From positions 875,501 through 939,500 of the forward strand of contig AP024683.1 of the NCBI GenBank assembly GCA_025999455.1: a stretch of DNA of 64,000 nt, read 5' to 3'. The position numbers and the translations under genes are program-made. The stretch comes from Geminicoccaceae bacterium. Lineage in GTDB: Bacteria; Pseudomonadota; Alphaproteobacteria; Geminicoccales; Geminicoccaceae. Positions 37,231 through 47,626 of this stretch are shown one piece after another (the stretch's first letter is position 1; each line of letters begins with the position of its first letter). The notes under the pieces are model-generated. The model saw only the letters and a program-made list of their open reading frames with translations. It was not told the DNA's origin and did not search any database.

Positions 37231-40200
37231 GTGCTCGACGCGAACCGGGACAGGGATGGACGGTTGCGCGTGCCACGTGCGGGTGAGTTGGTCCGTGTTC
37301 GGGCGCGGCACTGGCTCGTCGAGGACCGCGTCGAGCCGCGTGTGCTCGGCGAGCAGACCCTCCTCCGTCTGGTCGGCGTCGACGACGACAACAGCGAACG
37401 GCGACTGGCGGTTCTTTGGGAGCGGGAGCTCGACGCGCAGATCTCGGCCGAGGCCGACTTCGAGCCGCTCGGGGAGCGCGGTTTCGACCCGCGTGCGCTC
37501 TTCGCTGGATATCTCCGGACCGTGCGCTGGAACGCCGTCACGGCCACCGACCCGCGTCTGTTGCAGGCGCCGTTCCGCGCCGGGATTCGCCTCGAGCCCT
37601 ACCAGCTCGAGCCGCTCGCCAAGGCGCTCCGGCTCCCGCGGGTCAACCTCCTGATCGCCGACGACGTGGGCCTCGGCAAGACGATCGAGGCCAGCCTCGT
37701 CGTCCGCGAGCTCATGCTCCGCCGGCGGGTCGATCTCGTGGTCGTCGCCGCCCCGCCCTCGATGCTGCACCAATGGCAGGCCGAGCTACGCACCCGCTTC
37801 GGTCTCGACGCCGTCCTGCTCGATCGCGCGTTCCTGCGCGATCTGCGGCGCAAGCGCGGCTTCGGCGCCGATCCGTGGTCGGTCCACAGCCGCTTCCTGA
37901 TCTCCCACCAGCTGTTGATCGACGAGAGCTGGAGCGCCGGGTTGCGCAATCTCCTCGGCAGCTTCCGGCCGAAGAGCCTGTTGATCCTCGACGAAGCGCA
38001 TCACGCCGCACCCTCGAGCGGGCAGCGGTTCGCCGTCGACAGCCAGTTCACGCGCGCGGTGCGCGACCTCGCCGGCCGATTCGAGCACCGGCTGTTCCTC
38101 ACCGCCACCCCCCACAACGGCCACTCGAACAGCTTCGCCGCGCTCCTCGAGCTGCTCGATCCGCAGCGCTTCGTCCGCGGCCTCAAAGTGCGCAAGCGTG
38201 ACCTCGAGCCGATCGCCGTGCGCCGTCTCAAAGACGATCTACGCGCTCTGGGCGAGCCCGGCCGCGGGTTCCCCGAACGCCGGGTCGAGGCGATCACGAT
38301 CGACGGCCTGCCCGACGACGATCCGGCACTCGTCCTGGGCCGGCTGCTCGATCGCTACCGGCAGCTCGTCGAGGCGCGGCTCCGAAGCGCGAACGAGACC
38401 CGCCGCCGTGCCGCCCTCCTCGTGCTCTCGACCCTGCAGCACCGGCTCCTCTCCTCGATCGCCGCGTTCGCCACGACCCTCGAGCGCCACGCGAAGGCGG
38501 TCGAGCGGGCGACGGAAAGGGCGGCGCACGCTTCGGCCGCGACGGTCGTCGCCCTGGCCCGAAGGGTCGTGCCGCCCTCCGCCGACGAGGCCGCCGAGAG
38601 CGAGCCCGCGGCCGAGGGCGAGGGCGGCGACGACGGCGAGGCAGCGCAACTCGAAGCGGTCGAGCTCCTCACCGACATCGGCCGTCGCGACCTCCCGCCG
38701 AGCCCCGAGGAGCTCCGGCTCCTGGCCGAGATGCGCGAGATCGCCCGACGAGAGCGCGGCAAGCCCGATCGGCGGATCGACTGGCTGCTCGACTGGATCG
38801 ACCGGGAGTTCTGCAAAGGTTTCCGCCGCGATCCCGAGCACGCGCGCTGGACGGACAAAAGGCTCGTCGTCTTCACCGAATGGGAGGAAACGCGGCGCTG
38901 GCTCGAGCAGCATCTGCGCGCGGCGATCGAGGCCACGCCCGGCGCCGAGGAGCGGATCGCCTGCTACACCGGGCTCACCTCGATGGACACCCGCCGGCGC
39001 ATCCAGGCGGCCTTCAACGAGCCCGCCGAGCGCAACCCGCTCCGGATCCTGCTCTGCACGGACGCCGCGCGCGAGGGGCTGAACCTGCAGCGGCATTGTT
39101 CGGAGCTGCTGCATTTCGACCTGCCCTGGAACCCGGCCCGGATCGAGCAACGCAACGGCCGGATCGACCGCAAGCTCCAGCCCGCGCCCGTCGTCCGCTG
39201 CCGCTACTTCGTCTTCCCGCAGCGGCCGGAGGACCGGGTCCTGCAAGCGCTCTTGCGCAAGACGGAGACCATCCGACGCGAGCTCGGGCCCATGGGCAGC
39301 GTGCTCGACGAGCGGCTGCACGCCCGATTGGAGGCCGGCATCGCCCACGAGCGCGCCGCGGCCCTCGCCGACGAGATCACACGGCTCGACATCTTCGGCC
39401 GGACGGTGATCACCGAGGAGCTCGGTGGCGAGAGCGATCCGGCCGGCCGGCAGGAGCTCGCCAAGCGTCTCGACCAGCTCGCACGCCAGCTGGAGCGGAG
39501 CCGCGCACATCTCCGCTTCGACCCGGACCGGCTCCGGCAGGTGGTCGACGCGAGCCTGCGCCTCCTCTTCCACAGCCGCGGCCTCTTGCCGGCCGGGGAG
39601 GAGAAGGCGAGCGACGGCAGCCCCATCCCGCTCTGGCGGATCGACCCCGAGGATCCGGCGCTGCGCAGCGAGCCGCGGCTCGCGCGGCTCGTCGACGAGC
39701 TGCGCTGGCCGGTCGAGCAGCGGCGCGAACGCGGCGAGGCGTTGCGGCCGGTCACCTTCGTCGAGACCGATCGGTTGGGCGACGAGGTCGTCCAGCTCCA
39801 CCTCGAGCATCCGCTGGTCCGCCGATTGCTCGCCCGGTTCGGCGCCCAGGGGGTCGTCGAGCACTGCCTCTCCCGCGCCTGCCTCGCCGCCTCCACGGTC
39901 CGCGAACCGCGCGCGCTCCTCTTGGGCCGGCTCGTTCTCCTCGGGCCCGGTGCGGCGCGGCTGCACGAGGAGATCCTGGCCGTGGCGGCGCGCTGGACGC
40001 CGCCCGAGCGGCGCCGCGGCCCGCTCGAGGCGCTCGGCCGCGAGACCACCGACGAGCTCCTCGACCAGCTCGAAGCCGCACTCGACGAGGCCGACGCACC
40101 GGAGCTCCCGGAGCCCCTCCGGAAACGGCTGCAGGAGGCCATCCCGCGCGACGTCCGCGAGCTGCGCCCGGCGCTCGAGGAGGCGGCGCAGCAGGCGGAG

Positions 40201-40524
40201 GCCCAGGCGCGCAAGGCGCTGGCCGAGCGGGCCGAGGAGGAGAGCCGGGCGCTCGCCCGCCTGCTCGACGAGCTCACCGACCGGCTGCGCCGCGAGCTCG
40301 CGGGCGCCGAGGACCGGCAGCTCGCCCTCGACCTCCAGCCGGCCGAACGCCGTCAGCTCGAGGCCGAGCGGCGGGCCCAGGAAGACCGCCTCGCGGCGCT
40401 CGAGCGCGACCGCGCGGGCGAGCTCGCACGGATCCGCGCCCAGTACGAGGTGCGGGCGAGCCGGCTCGAGCCTCTCGGCCTCGTCTATCTCTGGCCCGCG
40501 GGTGCGGTGGAGGCGGTCCCTTGA
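37231..40524 (+). CDS. drmD: DISARM class 1 SNF2-family helicase DrmD
   Basis: A 1097-residue SNF2-like helicase. The P-loop is ADDVGLGKTIEASLV near residue 142, the DEAH box ILDEAHHAA near 251, motif III FLTATPHNGHSNSF near 288, and helicase motif VI QRNGRIDRKLQP near 640. A middle insertion (about residues 380-470) is acidic, and the C-terminus (about 985-1075) is a long Arg/Glu coiled-coil. DISARM is an anti-phage system; class 1 uses DrmD, a methylase (DrmMI), and DrmA, DrmB and DrmC. The gene order here (helicase, methylase, DrmA, DrmB) matches class 1. The start is GTG at 37231; a slightly later start near the ELVRVRARHWLVED motif is possible. The stop overlaps drmMI as TTGA. Confidence 0.88.
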   Translation: MLDANRDRDGRLRVPRAGELVRVRARHWLVEDRVEPRVLGEQTLLRLVGVDDDNSERRLAVLWERELDAQISAEADFEPLGERGFDPRALFAGYLRTVRWNAVTATDPRLLQAPFRAGIRLEPYQLEPLAKALRLPRVNLLIADDVGLGKTIEASLVVRELMLRRRVDLVVVAAPPSMLHQWQAELRTRFGLDAVLLDRAFLRDLRRKRGFGADPWSVHSRFLISHQLLIDESWSAGLRNLLGSFRPKSLLILDEAHHAAPSSGQRFAVDSQFTRAVRDLAGRFEHRLFLTATPHNGHSNSFAALLELLDPQRFVRGLKVRKRDLEPIAVRRLKDDLRALGEPGRGFPERRVEAITIDGLPDDDPALVLGRLLDRYRQLVEARLRSANETRRRAALLVLSTLQHRLLSSIAAFATTLERHAKAVERATERAAHASAATVVALARRVVPPSADEAAESEPAAEGEGGDDGEAAQLEAVELLTDIGRRDLPPSPEELRLLAEMREIARRERGKPDRRIDWLLDWIDREFCKGFRRDPEHARWTDKRLVVFTEWEETRRWLEQHLRAAIEATPGAEERIACYTGLTSMDTRRRIQAAFNEPAERNPLRILLCTDAAREGLNLQRHCSELLHFDLPWNPARIEQRNGRIDRKLQPAPVVRCRYFVFPQRPEDRVLQALLRKTETIRRELGPMGSVLDERLHARLEAGIAHERAAALADEITRLDIFGRTVITEELGGESDPAGRQELAKRLDQLARQLERSRAHLRFDPDRLRQVVDASLRLLFHSRGLLPAGEEKASDGSPIPLWRIDPEDPALRSEPRLARLVDELRWPVEQRRERGEALRPVTFVETDRLGDEVVQLHLEHPLVRRLLARFGAQGVVEHCLSRACLAASTVREPRALLLGRLVLLGPGAARLHEEILAVAARWTPPERRRGPLEALGRETTDELLDQLEAALDEADAPELPEPLRKRLQEAIPRDVRELRPALEEAAQQAEAQARKALAERAEEESRALARLLDELTDRLRRELAGAEDRQLALDLQPAERRQLEAERRAQEDRLAALERDRAGELARIRAQYEVRASRLEPLGLVYLWPAGAVEAVP

Positions 40525-43500
40525 GCGCGCCCGATCCTTCGATCGAACGGCACCGCGAATGGCTCGGCTTCGTCCAGCCGGTGGGGCTCGTCTTCGCGCC
40601 CTACGTGCTCGCCAACCGCCAGGTGGGGTTGGAGCTGCGCCCCAAGGAGATCGAGCCCTGGCGCGATCGCCTCGCCGGGCTCTTGGACGAGGAGGGTCGC
40701 GCCTGCGAGCCGCTCGCGGTCTTCCGCGAGGTCCTGGAATGGCCCGAGACAGCCCTCGTCGAGCCGCCGGTCGAGCTCGACCGGCATCTGCGCGAGCTCG
40801 AGGTGACGTTGCGCGCCGATCGCGCGGTCCCGGCGGCCAGGGGCGAGCCCGCGGGCTGGCTCGCGCTCGTCAAGGTCGAAGAGGACGACGCGGCGATCGA
40901 CCGGCCCTGGCAGGACGCCCCGGACGGCTGGCACGCCTCGCCGCACGCGCGGTTCGAGCGGCTGTTGCGCGAGACCGGGATCGCGATCGGCTTCCTCGTC
41001 ACACCCCGCCGCCTGCGCCTCCTCTACGTGCCCAGGGGCGAGACTTCGGGGCATCTCGATTTCGTCTTCGCCCACATGCTCGGCGTGGCGGGACGGCCGA
41101 TCCTCGCCGCGATGCGGGCGCTGCTCGGTCACGCGCACGTCCGCGCCGGGCCGCCGGAGCGGCGCCTTTCGAGCCTCCTACGCGAGAGTCGCGAACGCCA
41201 GGCCGAAGTCTCCGAAACACTCGGCCGGCAGGTGCAGGAGGCGCTCGGCATCCTGCTCGACGGCTTCGTGGCCGCCGCCCGCCGTGCCGACCCGGAGCAC
41301 GGCGTCGCGACGCTCGCCGCACGCGACGAGCTCTACGAGGCGCTCGTCACGGTGATGATGCGGCTCGTGTTCCTCCTCTACGCCGAGGAGCGCGGCCTCG
41401 TCCCGGCGGGCCCGGTCTACGAGCAGTCCTATTCGGTGGGCGGGCTCTTCGCCCGGCGCGGGGCATTGTTCGACCCCGAGCGGTTCCCGATCCTGGAAGG
41501 CCGGGCGCCGCCCTTTTCCGGAACCCCGCCCACGGTCTCGGACGGCCACGTCCACCGCATGCTCGAGAAGCTCCTCGTGCTGAACGGCGAACGGCTCTCC
41601 TACCGGACCCTCGACGTCGAGGAGATCGGCTCGGTCTACCAGCAGATCATGGGCCTCGTGGTCGAACGCTCGGGGCGCGACGCGGTGGCGATCCGGCCGG
41701 CCAAGAAGGGCGGGGCGCCGGCCTTCGTGAGCCTCGCGGAGCTCCTCGCCGAGCCCACGGCGCAGCGCAACAAGGCCTTTCGTGAGAAGACCGGCCACGA
41801 TCTGCCGAGGGAGGCGCGTGACGCCGGGACGGTGGACGAGCTCACCGAAAGGCTCGGCCGGCTCGTGGTCCGCGCGCTCACGCCTCGGCCCCTGCCGGCG
41901 GGCGTGCCGGTGCTCCAGCCGACCGACGAGCGGCGGCGGACCGGCTCGCACTACACCCCGCGCTCGCTCACCGAGCCCATCGTGGCCGAGGCCCTGCGGC
42001 CGATCCTGGAACGGCTCGGCCCCGAGGCGACCCCCGAACAGATCCTCGATCTGGCGATCCTCGACCCGGCGATGGGCTCGGGCGCGTTCCTCGTCGAGGC
42101 CTGCCGGCAGCTCGCCGCGCGGCTCGTCGAGGCCTGGGCGCGGCACCGGCGCACGCCCACGATCCCGGCCGACGAGGACGAGCTTTTGTACGCCAAGCGG
42201 CTCGTCGCCACCCGCTGCCTCTACGGGGTCGACAAGAACCCGCTCACGGTCGAGCTCGCCAAGCTCTCGCTCTGGCTCGAGACGCTCGCCAAGGACCACG
42301 AGCTCACCTTCCTCGACCATGCGCTCCGGGCGGGCGACAGCCTCGTGGGCCTCGACCTCGGACAGCTCGAAGGCATCGACTTCGACCGGGCGCGGGCCGA
42401 GCGGAACCGCTCCGGCCTCCTCCACGGGCTCGTGCGCGAGCGGCTCGCCGGCCTCGCCTCCGACCGGGCGGCGGTGGAGGCGCTCGCCGAGGAGCTCGGC
42501 GAGGTCGAGCTCTCCGACCTGTTGCGGCGCGGCGAGGCCAAGGTGGCCGACCTCGCCCGGCTCGGCGATGCGATCGTCGCCGCCTTCTTCGCCCACGCGA
42601 CGCCCGAAGAGCGGGAGCGCGCGCTCGGCCGGATCCGCGAACTCGTCGAGGGCCCGCGCGGCCAGGGCTGGCACGAGCGGCTCGACGTCGCGGCGGCGCG
42701 GCCGCTCCGCCCGCTCCACTGGCCGCTCCTCTTCCCCGAGGTCTTCACCCGCGAGAACCCGGGCTTCGACGCGATCGTGGGGAACCCGCCCTTCGGCGGC
42801 CACGTCAGTGTCGCGGCGGAGAACGTAAAGGGTTACTCTGATTGGCTGCGCGAAACTTTTGATTTCATAAGCGGAAAAGTTGATTTGTCAGCATACTTCT
42901 TCAGGCGAGCATTCTATCTGATCCGTGAATGTGGGACGTTCGGATTGCTTGCAACGAATACCATAAGACAAGGTGATACACGTTCCAGTGGACTTCGGGT
43001 CATTAGATCGGAGAATGGAGTCATTTACTCGGCGACACGGCGCTACAAATGGCCGGGCGAGGCGGCGGTCGTGGTGAGCGTCGTCCACGTCCACAAGGGG
43101 CCGCTTTCCGGTCCCTGCCGTCTCGACGGCCGCGAGGTCGAGCGGATCACGGCCTTCCTGTTCGACAAGGGTGGTGACGAGGACCCGGCGAAGCTCGCCG
43201 CCAATGCCGGCAAGAGCTTCCAAGGCAGCATCGTGCTCGGCATGGGGTTCACCTTCGACGATACCGACCGGAGAGGTGTGGCCAACCCCGTCTCGGTCAT
43301 GCGCGAGCTCATCGCCAAGGACCCGAGGAACGCGGAGCGGATCTTCCCCTACATCGGTGGCGAGGAACTCAACGACGATCCCGAGCAGCGGCCGCACCGC
43401 TGGGTCATCAACTTCGGGAACCTCAGTGAGGGAGAAGCCCGCGCCGGTTGGCCCGACCTGATGCGCATCGTCGAGGAGAAGGTCAGGCCGGAGCGGCTTC

Positions 43501-44231
43501 GTTCTTCGGGTCGAAGCGTCTCTCAACATGGAAACCGGGCACTTATTTGGTGGCAACATTATCACCTGGCCCGTCAACTTTACCAGACGATCCGCAACCT
43601 GCCGCGGGTGCTGGCGATCGCGCGGGTGGGTCAGCACGGCGCGTTCGCCTTCCTGCCGAACGGCATGGTCTATTCGGAACAACTCGTGGTCTTCGCCCTC
43701 CCGACCGATGCCGCGTTCTGCGCGCTGCAGGCCCGGCCGCACGAGGTCTGGGCCCGGTTCCTCGCGTCTACCCTCGGGGACGGGCTGCGCTACACGCCGC
43801 AGGATTGCTTCGAGACCTTTCCCTTCCCCGAGAACTTCGAGACCGACTCGGCCCTCGAGGCGGCGGGCAAAGCCTACGATGACCACCGCGCCCGGATCAT
43901 GCGCGCGCGGCAGGAGGGTCTCACCGAGACCTACAACCGCTTCCACGACCCGACCTGCCGCGATGCGGACATCGAGGAGCTGCGCCGGCTGCACCGGGCG
44001 ATGGACGCGGCGGTGCTGCGCGCCTACGGCTGGGAGGATCTGGTCGAAAAGGCCGTGCCGGTGTTCCTGAAGGACGGCAACGAGGACGACCACGCCTGGC
44101 GGGGCCGGCTCGCCTGGCCGGCCGCGGTCCGCGAGGAGGTGCTGGCCCGGCTCCTCGACCTCAACGCCGAGCGCGCCCGGGCCGAGGCCGCGGCCGGTGC
44201 GACCCGACCGAACCGGAGGAGGCGGGCATGA
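40521..44231 (+). CDS. drmMI: DISARM class 1 adenine-specific DNA methylase DrmMI
   Basis: A 1236-residue type II-like N6-adenine methylase. The SAM motif ILDPAMGSGAFLVEA is near residue 510 and the catalytic NPPF motif (VGNPPFGGH) near 750, after a large N-terminal region of about 450 residues. A family motif ATNTIRQGDTR near residue 815 and the C-terminal TRD-like half follow. In DISARM the methylase marks host DNA so that the system spares it. The TTG start at 40521 overlaps the drmD stop and has GGAGG 8 bases upstream. Two patches, 42828-43045 and 43501-43590, have much lower GC and a different codon use from the rest, which suggests recombination. Confidence 0.88.
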   Translation: MSAPDPSIERHREWLGFVQPVGLVFAPYVLANRQVGLELRPKEIEPWRDRLAGLLDEEGRACEPLAVFREVLEWPETALVEPPVELDRHLRELEVTLRADRAVPAARGEPAGWLALVKVEEDDAAIDRPWQDAPDGWHASPHARFERLLRETGIAIGFLVTPRRLRLLYVPRGETSGHLDFVFAHMLGVAGRPILAAMRALLGHAHVRAGPPERRLSSLLRESRERQAEVSETLGRQVQEALGILLDGFVAAARRADPEHGVATLAARDELYEALVTVMMRLVFLLYAEERGLVPAGPVYEQSYSVGGLFARRGALFDPERFPILEGRAPPFSGTPPTVSDGHVHRMLEKLLVLNGERLSYRTLDVEEIGSVYQQIMGLVVERSGRDAVAIRPAKKGGAPAFVSLAELLAEPTAQRNKAFREKTGHDLPREARDAGTVDELTERLGRLVVRALTPRPLPAGVPVLQPTDERRRTGSHYTPRSLTEPIVAEALRPILERLGPEATPEQILDLAILDPAMGSGAFLVEACRQLAARLVEAWARHRRTPTIPADEDELLYAKRLVATRCLYGVDKNPLTVELAKLSLWLETLAKDHELTFLDHALRAGDSLVGLDLGQLEGIDFDRARAERNRSGLLHGLVRERLAGLASDRAAVEALAEELGEVELSDLLRRGEAKVADLARLGDAIVAAFFAHATPEERERALGRIRELVEGPRGQGWHERLDVAAARPLRPLHWPLLFPEVFTRENPGFDAIVGNPPFGGHVSVAAENVKGYSDWLRETFDFISGKVDLSAYFFRRAFYLIRECGTFGLLATNTIRQGDTRSSGLRVIRSENGVIYSATRRYKWPGEAAVVVSVVHVHKGPLSGPCRLDGREVERITAFLFDKGGDEDPAKLAANAGKSFQGSIVLGMGFTFDDTDRRGVANPVSVMRELIAKDPRNAERIFPYIGGEELNDDPEQRPHRWVINFGNLSEGEARAGWPDLMRIVEEKVRPERLRSSGRSVSQHGNRALIWWQHYHLARQLYQTIRNLPRVLAIARVGQHGAFAFLPNGMVYSEQLVVFALPTDAAFCALQARPHEVWARFLASTLGDGLRYTPQDCFETFPFPENFETDSALEAAGKAYDDHRARIMRARQEGLTETYNRFHDPTCRDADIEELRRLHRAMDAAVLRAYGWEDLVEKAVPVFLKDGNEDDHAWRGRLAWPAAVREEVLARLLDLNAERARAEAAAGATRPNRRRRA
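42828..43045 (+). other. Low-GC patch inside drmMI
   Basis: By hand count 81 of the 180 bases 42841-43020 are G or C (45%), against about 70% or more around it. Codons such as AAA, TTT, ATA, AGA and TTG cluster here and are rare elsewhere in the gene. The frame remains open and the protein motif ATNTIRQGDTR is intact, so it is a replacement rather than an insertion with damage. It covers codons about 770-840, just after the catalytic NPPF motif. Confidence 0.8.
43501..43590 (+). other. Second low-GC patch inside drmMI
   Basis: Bases 43501-43560 contain 30 G or C of 60 (50%), again below the surroundings. The segment encodes about residues 993-1022, within the C-terminal part that likely recognises the DNA target. 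Confidence 0.6.
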
Positions 44232-47200
44232 CGAGTGCGGCGGTGCGCGATTCGATCGGCGAGGCCCTCCGGCTCGACCTCGTCGGGCCCGCGCCGGAGG
44301 ACGCGGCGCACGCCCGGGAGGTGCTGCCCCGGCCGCCCTCGCGCTGGTACCTCACGGGCTGGCTCGTGCCCGAGGGCTCCACCGAGCCACTCGAGCTCGA
44401 GGCCGAGGAGGACCTCGACGCGGGCGCCGAGGATCCGACCGGCGACGACACGGCACCCGAGGAGAAGCTCGCCGCACGGGTGCGGCTCCTGCCCTCCTCG
44501 ATCGGGCTCTCCTGTCTCCTGCGGGCCGGGACCGAGCGCGTCCGGGTGCGGCTCGACTGGGGCGAGTACGAGCCGGCGGAGGAGAAGGCGGAGAGTTCTG
44601 AAACGGCACTCGTGCCGGTCGAGGATCCCTCCGTCGAGACGGTCGTCGTCGAGGGAGAGGAGGCGGGCGGGCCGACCCACTGGCGTCGCCGGCCGGTGAT
44701 GCGGGAGCTCGAGCTCTCGCTCGGGGACGAGGGCGGCAGCCTCCCGCCGGCCGAGGGGGTCGAGCTGCGCTGGCTCGTCCGGCGCGTGCCGCAGGGCGAG
44801 AGAGAGGCGCTGCTCCTCACCCTCTTCCTCACCAACCGCCGCGCCGAGACCCGGCCGCGCGACCTGGCGTTCCTGTTCCAGCCGCGGATCGAGGTCGAGA
44901 GCGACGCGCTCGTCGGGCGGACCGACGCGCGGGTCGGACGGGCGGACGACCTCGATTCGCGGATCGCAGCACTGCACTATCGCGAGGTGCGCGAGTGGGC
45001 GGTCGGGCACGGGATCGGCGCCGAGCCGGTCGTCGAGCCGGACGGGAGCGTGCGACGGGTGCGCACGACCTGGATGCCCACGACCGAGGTCGCCCGGGTC
45101 GAGGCGCGCGGCGAGGTGCCGGGCGAGCGGGCGGCCGAGCGGCTCGGCCGGCTCGAGGCGGGCGAGGTCGAGGCGGCGCTCGGGCCGCTCGCCCGGGCCT
45201 ATCGGGCGTGGATCGAGGAGCAGCGGCGGGCGATCGCGACGCTGCCCGAGGCGCACCGGGCGACCGCCGAGGAGCTCGTCGCCGGTGCCGAGCGCGCGGC
45301 CGAACGGATCGAGGCCGGGATCGCCCGGCTCGCGCGCGATCCGAAGGCGCTCCTCGCGTTCCGGGTCGCCAACCGGGCGATCGACGCGGCGGCCCGGCGG
45401 CGGCGGGCGCAGGAGGCGGGCGGCGATCCGAGCGCGCAGCCCGGCCTCGTCTGGCGGCCGTTCCAGCTCGCCTTCATCCTCTTGAACCTCGAGGGGCTCG
45501 CGGACCCGGGCTCGGAGGAGCGCGAGCTGGTCGACCTCCTGTTCTTCCCGACGGGCGGCGGCAAGACCGAGGCCTATCTGGGCCTCGCCGCCTTCGCCAT
45601 GGTCCATCGCCGGCTCGTACGCGGCGAGCCCGAGGGGCTCGGGCTTTCCGTGCTCATGCGCTACACGCTGCGCCTTCTGACGCTCGACCAGCTCCTGCGC
45701 GCCTCGGCCGTGGTCTGCGCGCTCGAGCTCGAGCGGCGCAAGGATCCGGCGAGGCTCGGCGGTTGGCCCTTCGAGATCGGGCTCTGGGTCGGCCGGGCCG
45801 CGACCCCGAACCGGCTCGGCGGGCCCGGCGACCGGGACGAGACCACGGCCTACCAGCGGGTGCGGGCGTACCAGAACGACCGCCGGCGCGAGCTGCCGGT
45901 GCCGATCGATTGCTGCCCCTGGTGCGGCGAGGCTTTCAAACGCGACAGCTTCCTCCTCGGCCGCTATCGGCGCGAGAACGGCGCGGTCCGTTTCGAGCCG
46001 AACGGCGAGACGATCGAGGATCTCCGGCTGCGCTGCGTGAACCCCGAGTGCGCGTTCGACGGGTCGGAGGGGTATCTGCCGATCCTCACCGTCGACGAGA
46101 GCATCTACCGGCGGCTGCCGGCCTTCCTGATCGCGACGGTCGACAAATTCGCGAGCCTGCCCTGGGAGGGGCGGACCTCGGCCCTGTTCGGCCGGGTCGG
46201 CCGGTTCGACCCGGTCCGGGGGTTCGAGCCGCCGCCGCTTCGAGGCCAGGAGGGGCTCGTGGCGCCGCCCGACCTCGTCATCCAGGACGAGCTCCATCTC
46301 GTCTCCGGGCCGCTCGGGACGATGGTCGGGCTCTACGAGACGGCGCTCGAGGCGATCGCGAGCCGGACGGTCGAAGGCCGGACGATCCGCCCGAAGCTCG
46401 TCGCCTCGACCGCCACGGTGCAGCGCGCCGCCGAGCAGGTGAAGAAGCTCTACGGGCGGGCGCGCACCGAACTCTTCCCGCCGCCCGGGATCGAGCGCAG
46501 CGACAGCTTCTTCGCCCGTGAGACCGCGGCGGCCGAGGGCGGCCGGCGCCGCTATCTCGCGGTCGCGGCACCCGGGCTCGGCGCCAAGCGGGTGTTCCTG
46601 CGCACGCTCTCGACCCTGTTGGCCGCGGCCGAGGCCGGCCGCTTGCGATACGGGGACGATGCCGCCGACCCCTATCTGACGGTCGTCGGCTATTTCAACG
46701 CGCTGCGCGAGCTCGGCAGTGCGCGGCGGATCGTCGAGGGCGAGGTGATCGCCGCGGTCGAGCGCTACGGCGCGCGGCGCCATCCGGAGACCGGGCTACC
46801 CGACGTCGCGGATCGGCGGATCGCGGCCGAGCCGCTCGAGCTCACTTCGCGGGTCAGCACGGCCGAGGTGGCGGAGGCCCGGCGGCGGCTCGCCACGCCC
46901 TACGGCCAGCTGGACTTCGTGGACGTCGCGCTCGCCACCAACATGATCTCGGTGGGGCTCGACATCCCGCGGCTCGGGCTCATGCTCGTGGCCGGCCAGC
47001 CCAAGACGACGAGCGAGTACATCCAGGCGACGAGCCGGGTCGGGCGCGATCCGAGCAAGCCCGGGCTCGTGGTCGTGCTGTTGAACCTGCACAAGCCGCG
47101 CGACCGCTCGCACCTCGAGCATTTCCACCATTATCACGCGACCTTCTACCGCTCGGTGGAGGCGACGAGCGTGACACCCTTCGCGACCGGGGCCCTCGAT

Positions 47201-47626
47201 CGCGGGCTCGCGGCTCTCCTCGTGGCCCTCGCCCGCCATCTCGACCCAGAGCTCTGGCGCGAAGACGCCGCCCGGAACATCGACGAGCTCGAGCGGTTCC
47301 GGCCCAAGATCGCGGAGGTGTTGCGCGAGCGGATCGCGCGGACGGGGATCGAGCGGCACGCCGAAGCGATCGTGGCGGAGCGGCTCGACGCCCTCGTGCG
47401 CGCCTGGCGGACGGTGGTCGAGCGGCGCGGGGGGGCGATGGCTTACGGCCAGCGGCCGGGTCAGGGAATCGAGCGGTTGTTGCGCGACATGCTGGAGGAG
47501 CGCCTGGACGGCGAGCAGCGGCTCTTCCGCGCGCCGCGCTCGATGCGCGACGTCGAGCTCGCGAGCTGGCTGAAGGTCGTGCGGCCGGACTTCACGCCGC
47601 TTCCCGGGGAGGCAAACCGGCCATGA
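44228..47626 (+). CDS. drmA: DISARM helicase DrmA
   Basis: A 1132-residue superfamily 2 helicase-like protein. The P-loop FFPTGGGKTEAYL is near residue 438, a QDELH box (VIQDELHLVSGPLG) near 683, and the C-terminal helicase motifs ATNMISVGLDIPRLGLML and ATSRVGRD near 900-940. Two CxxC pairs near residues 560-600 (CCPWCGEAF and CVNPECAF) may form a zinc finger between the RecA lobes. In DISARM DrmA is a core protein that with DrmB binds phage DNA. The ATG at 44228 overlaps the drmMI stop by ATGA. Confidence 0.9.
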   Translation: MTSAAVRDSIGEALRLDLVGPAPEDAAHAREVLPRPPSRWYLTGWLVPEGSTEPLELEAEEDLDAGAEDPTGDDTAPEEKLAARVRLLPSSIGLSCLLRAGTERVRVRLDWGEYEPAEEKAESSETALVPVEDPSVETVVVEGEEAGGPTHWRRRPVMRELELSLGDEGGSLPPAEGVELRWLVRRVPQGEREALLLTLFLTNRRAETRPRDLAFLFQPRIEVESDALVGRTDARVGRADDLDSRIAALHYREVREWAVGHGIGAEPVVEPDGSVRRVRTTWMPTTEVARVEARGEVPGERAAERLGRLEAGEVEAALGPLARAYRAWIEEQRRAIATLPEAHRATAEELVAGAERAAERIEAGIARLARDPKALLAFRVANRAIDAAARRRRAQEAGGDPSAQPGLVWRPFQLAFILLNLEGLADPGSEERELVDLLFFPTGGGKTEAYLGLAAFAMVHRRLVRGEPEGLGLSVLMRYTLRLLTLDQLLRASAVVCALELERRKDPARLGGWPFEIGLWVGRAATPNRLGGPGDRDETTAYQRVRAYQNDRRRELPVPIDCCPWCGEAFKRDSFLLGRYRRENGAVRFEPNGETIEDLRLRCVNPECAFDGSEGYLPILTVDESIYRRLPAFLIATVDKFASLPWEGRTSALFGRVGRFDPVRGFEPPPLRGQEGLVAPPDLVIQDELHLVSGPLGTMVGLYETALEAIASRTVEGRTIRPKLVASTATVQRAAEQVKKLYGRARTELFPPPGIERSDSFFARETAAAEGGRRRYLAVAAPGLGAKRVFLRTLSTLLAAAEAGRLRYGDDAADPYLTVVGYFNALRELGSARRIVEGEVIAAVERYGARRHPETGLPDVADRRIAAEPLELTSRVSTAEVAEARRRLATPYGQLDFVDVALATNMISVGLDIPRLGLMLVAGQPKTTSEYIQATSRVGRDPSKPGLVVVLLNLHKPRDRSHLEHFHHYHATFYRSVEATSVTPFATGALDRGLAALLVALARHLDPELWREDAARNIDELERFRPKIAEVLRERIARTGIERHAEAIVAERLDALVRAWRTVVERRGGAMAYGQRPGQGIERLLRDMLEERLDGEQRLFRAPRSMRDVELASWLKVVRPDFTPLPGEANRP

